The notes under the pieces are model-generated. The model had not been told where the DNA came from and did no database searches. It worked only from the letters and a program-made list of their open reading frames with translations. DNA of 64,000 bases, from positions 142,987 to 206,986 of the forward strand of contig NKYR01000068.1 in assembly GCA_003184365.1 (NCBI GenBank), given 5' to 3'. The DNA comes from Evernia prunastri (Eukaryota > Ascomycota > Lecanoromycetes > Lecanorales > Parmeliaceae). Shown here in pieces: positions 63,577-64,000 of the stretch; the stretch's first letter is position 1, and every line of letters starts with the position of its first letter. The position numbers were made by a program, and so were the translations under genes.

Positions 63577-64000
63577 TGTTACGACCGTACCCTGGTCTCT
63601 ACCAGAACCTTCCAGCACCTTCCTCCTTTATTTAATTCATAGGACTTAGCGCGGCTTGACAGAGACCTTCTTCTACATATCAGTTTTATGTTATATAGAT
63701 ATTGTTACGGACGTACCCTAGCTGTCAGGTACAAAGGGAGTGTTTATGGCTATGTGTCAGGCACATAGAGTATTTATTGGTCATTGACACATTCTCATTA
63801 TCACATAGGCTAGCGGGGATTCTTCCTAGTATTTAAGCGCTCTTCTCCTGTGTACATATTCGCTCTTTATCTAGTTGTCTTATTCAATTTACCCCCNCTC
63901 TTAGCAATGCATCTACATTTACAATTATCAAGACTATGCATATGCAAGTAGTGATAAGTAACTGGACAATCACACCTATGGGGGTAGAGGAGACCATTAA
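63577..64000 (+). mobile_element. LTR-retrotransposon-like terminal sequences, two overlapping starts
   Basis: Two sites begin alike: TGTTACGACCGTACCCTGG at 63577 and TGTTACGGACGTACCCTAG at 63703. They open with TG, as LTRs do. After the second come a TATA-like TATTTAAGC (63831-63839) and a pyrimidine-rich leader. The 3' ends and any internal coding part are not visible. An ambiguous base N is at 63897. One old copy truncated by a younger one is the simplest reading. Confidence 0.4.

Overview
The window is nuclear DNA of a filamentous ascomycete (Pezizomycotina, probably Dothideomycetes). This rests on short GT-AG introns (mostly 45-190 bp) with CTAAC/CTGAC-type branch sites, on fungal proteins such as the fibroin-3-related and cullin-3 genes, and on an AT-rich right end with mutated transposon remains. 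Spliced models below were built by hand from phase, splice sites and protein family conservation; lengths are exact for those models.

Left part (1-21 kb): an Alr1/Mnr2-type Mg2+ transporter cut by the window edge, a small unknown two-exon gene, an SprT-like metalloprotease, a small membrane protein, the GINS subunit SLD5, the mitotic phosphatase CDC25, a BTB gene, a secreted two-LysM protein, the nucleolar protein POL5, then two more BTB genes, one broken by an in-frame stop.

Middle (21-52 kb): BUB1 checkpoint kinase, a large disordered SANT-like protein, pyroglutamyl peptidase, a tRNA-Arg(ACG) gene apparently interrupted by two spliceosomal-type introns, a fibroin-3-related membrane protein, CWF19/Drn1, the 2,623-residue UTP20, LSM12, cullin-3, ZIM17 and a TPT/SLC35-type transporter. 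These are mostly conserved housekeeping genes of cell cycle (SLD5, CDC25, BUB1, CUL3), ribosome biogenesis (POL5, UTP20) and RNA processing. CWF19/UTP20 and CUL3/ZIM17 are divergent pairs with short shared promoters.

Right part (52-64 kb): gene-poor and decaying. It holds a TPR-ankyrin gene with several stops and a 72-bp tandem repeat, a beta-lactamase-fold serine hydrolase, a small Cys-rich spliced gene, a tRNA-Pro-like fragment, a degenerate Tc1/mariner transposase and retrotransposon LTR-like sequence.

The most unusual item is the tRNA-Arg locus at 31428-31652: three pieces that join into a perfect cloverleaf, separated by 103-nt and 50-nt GT-AG inserts at non-canonical positions.
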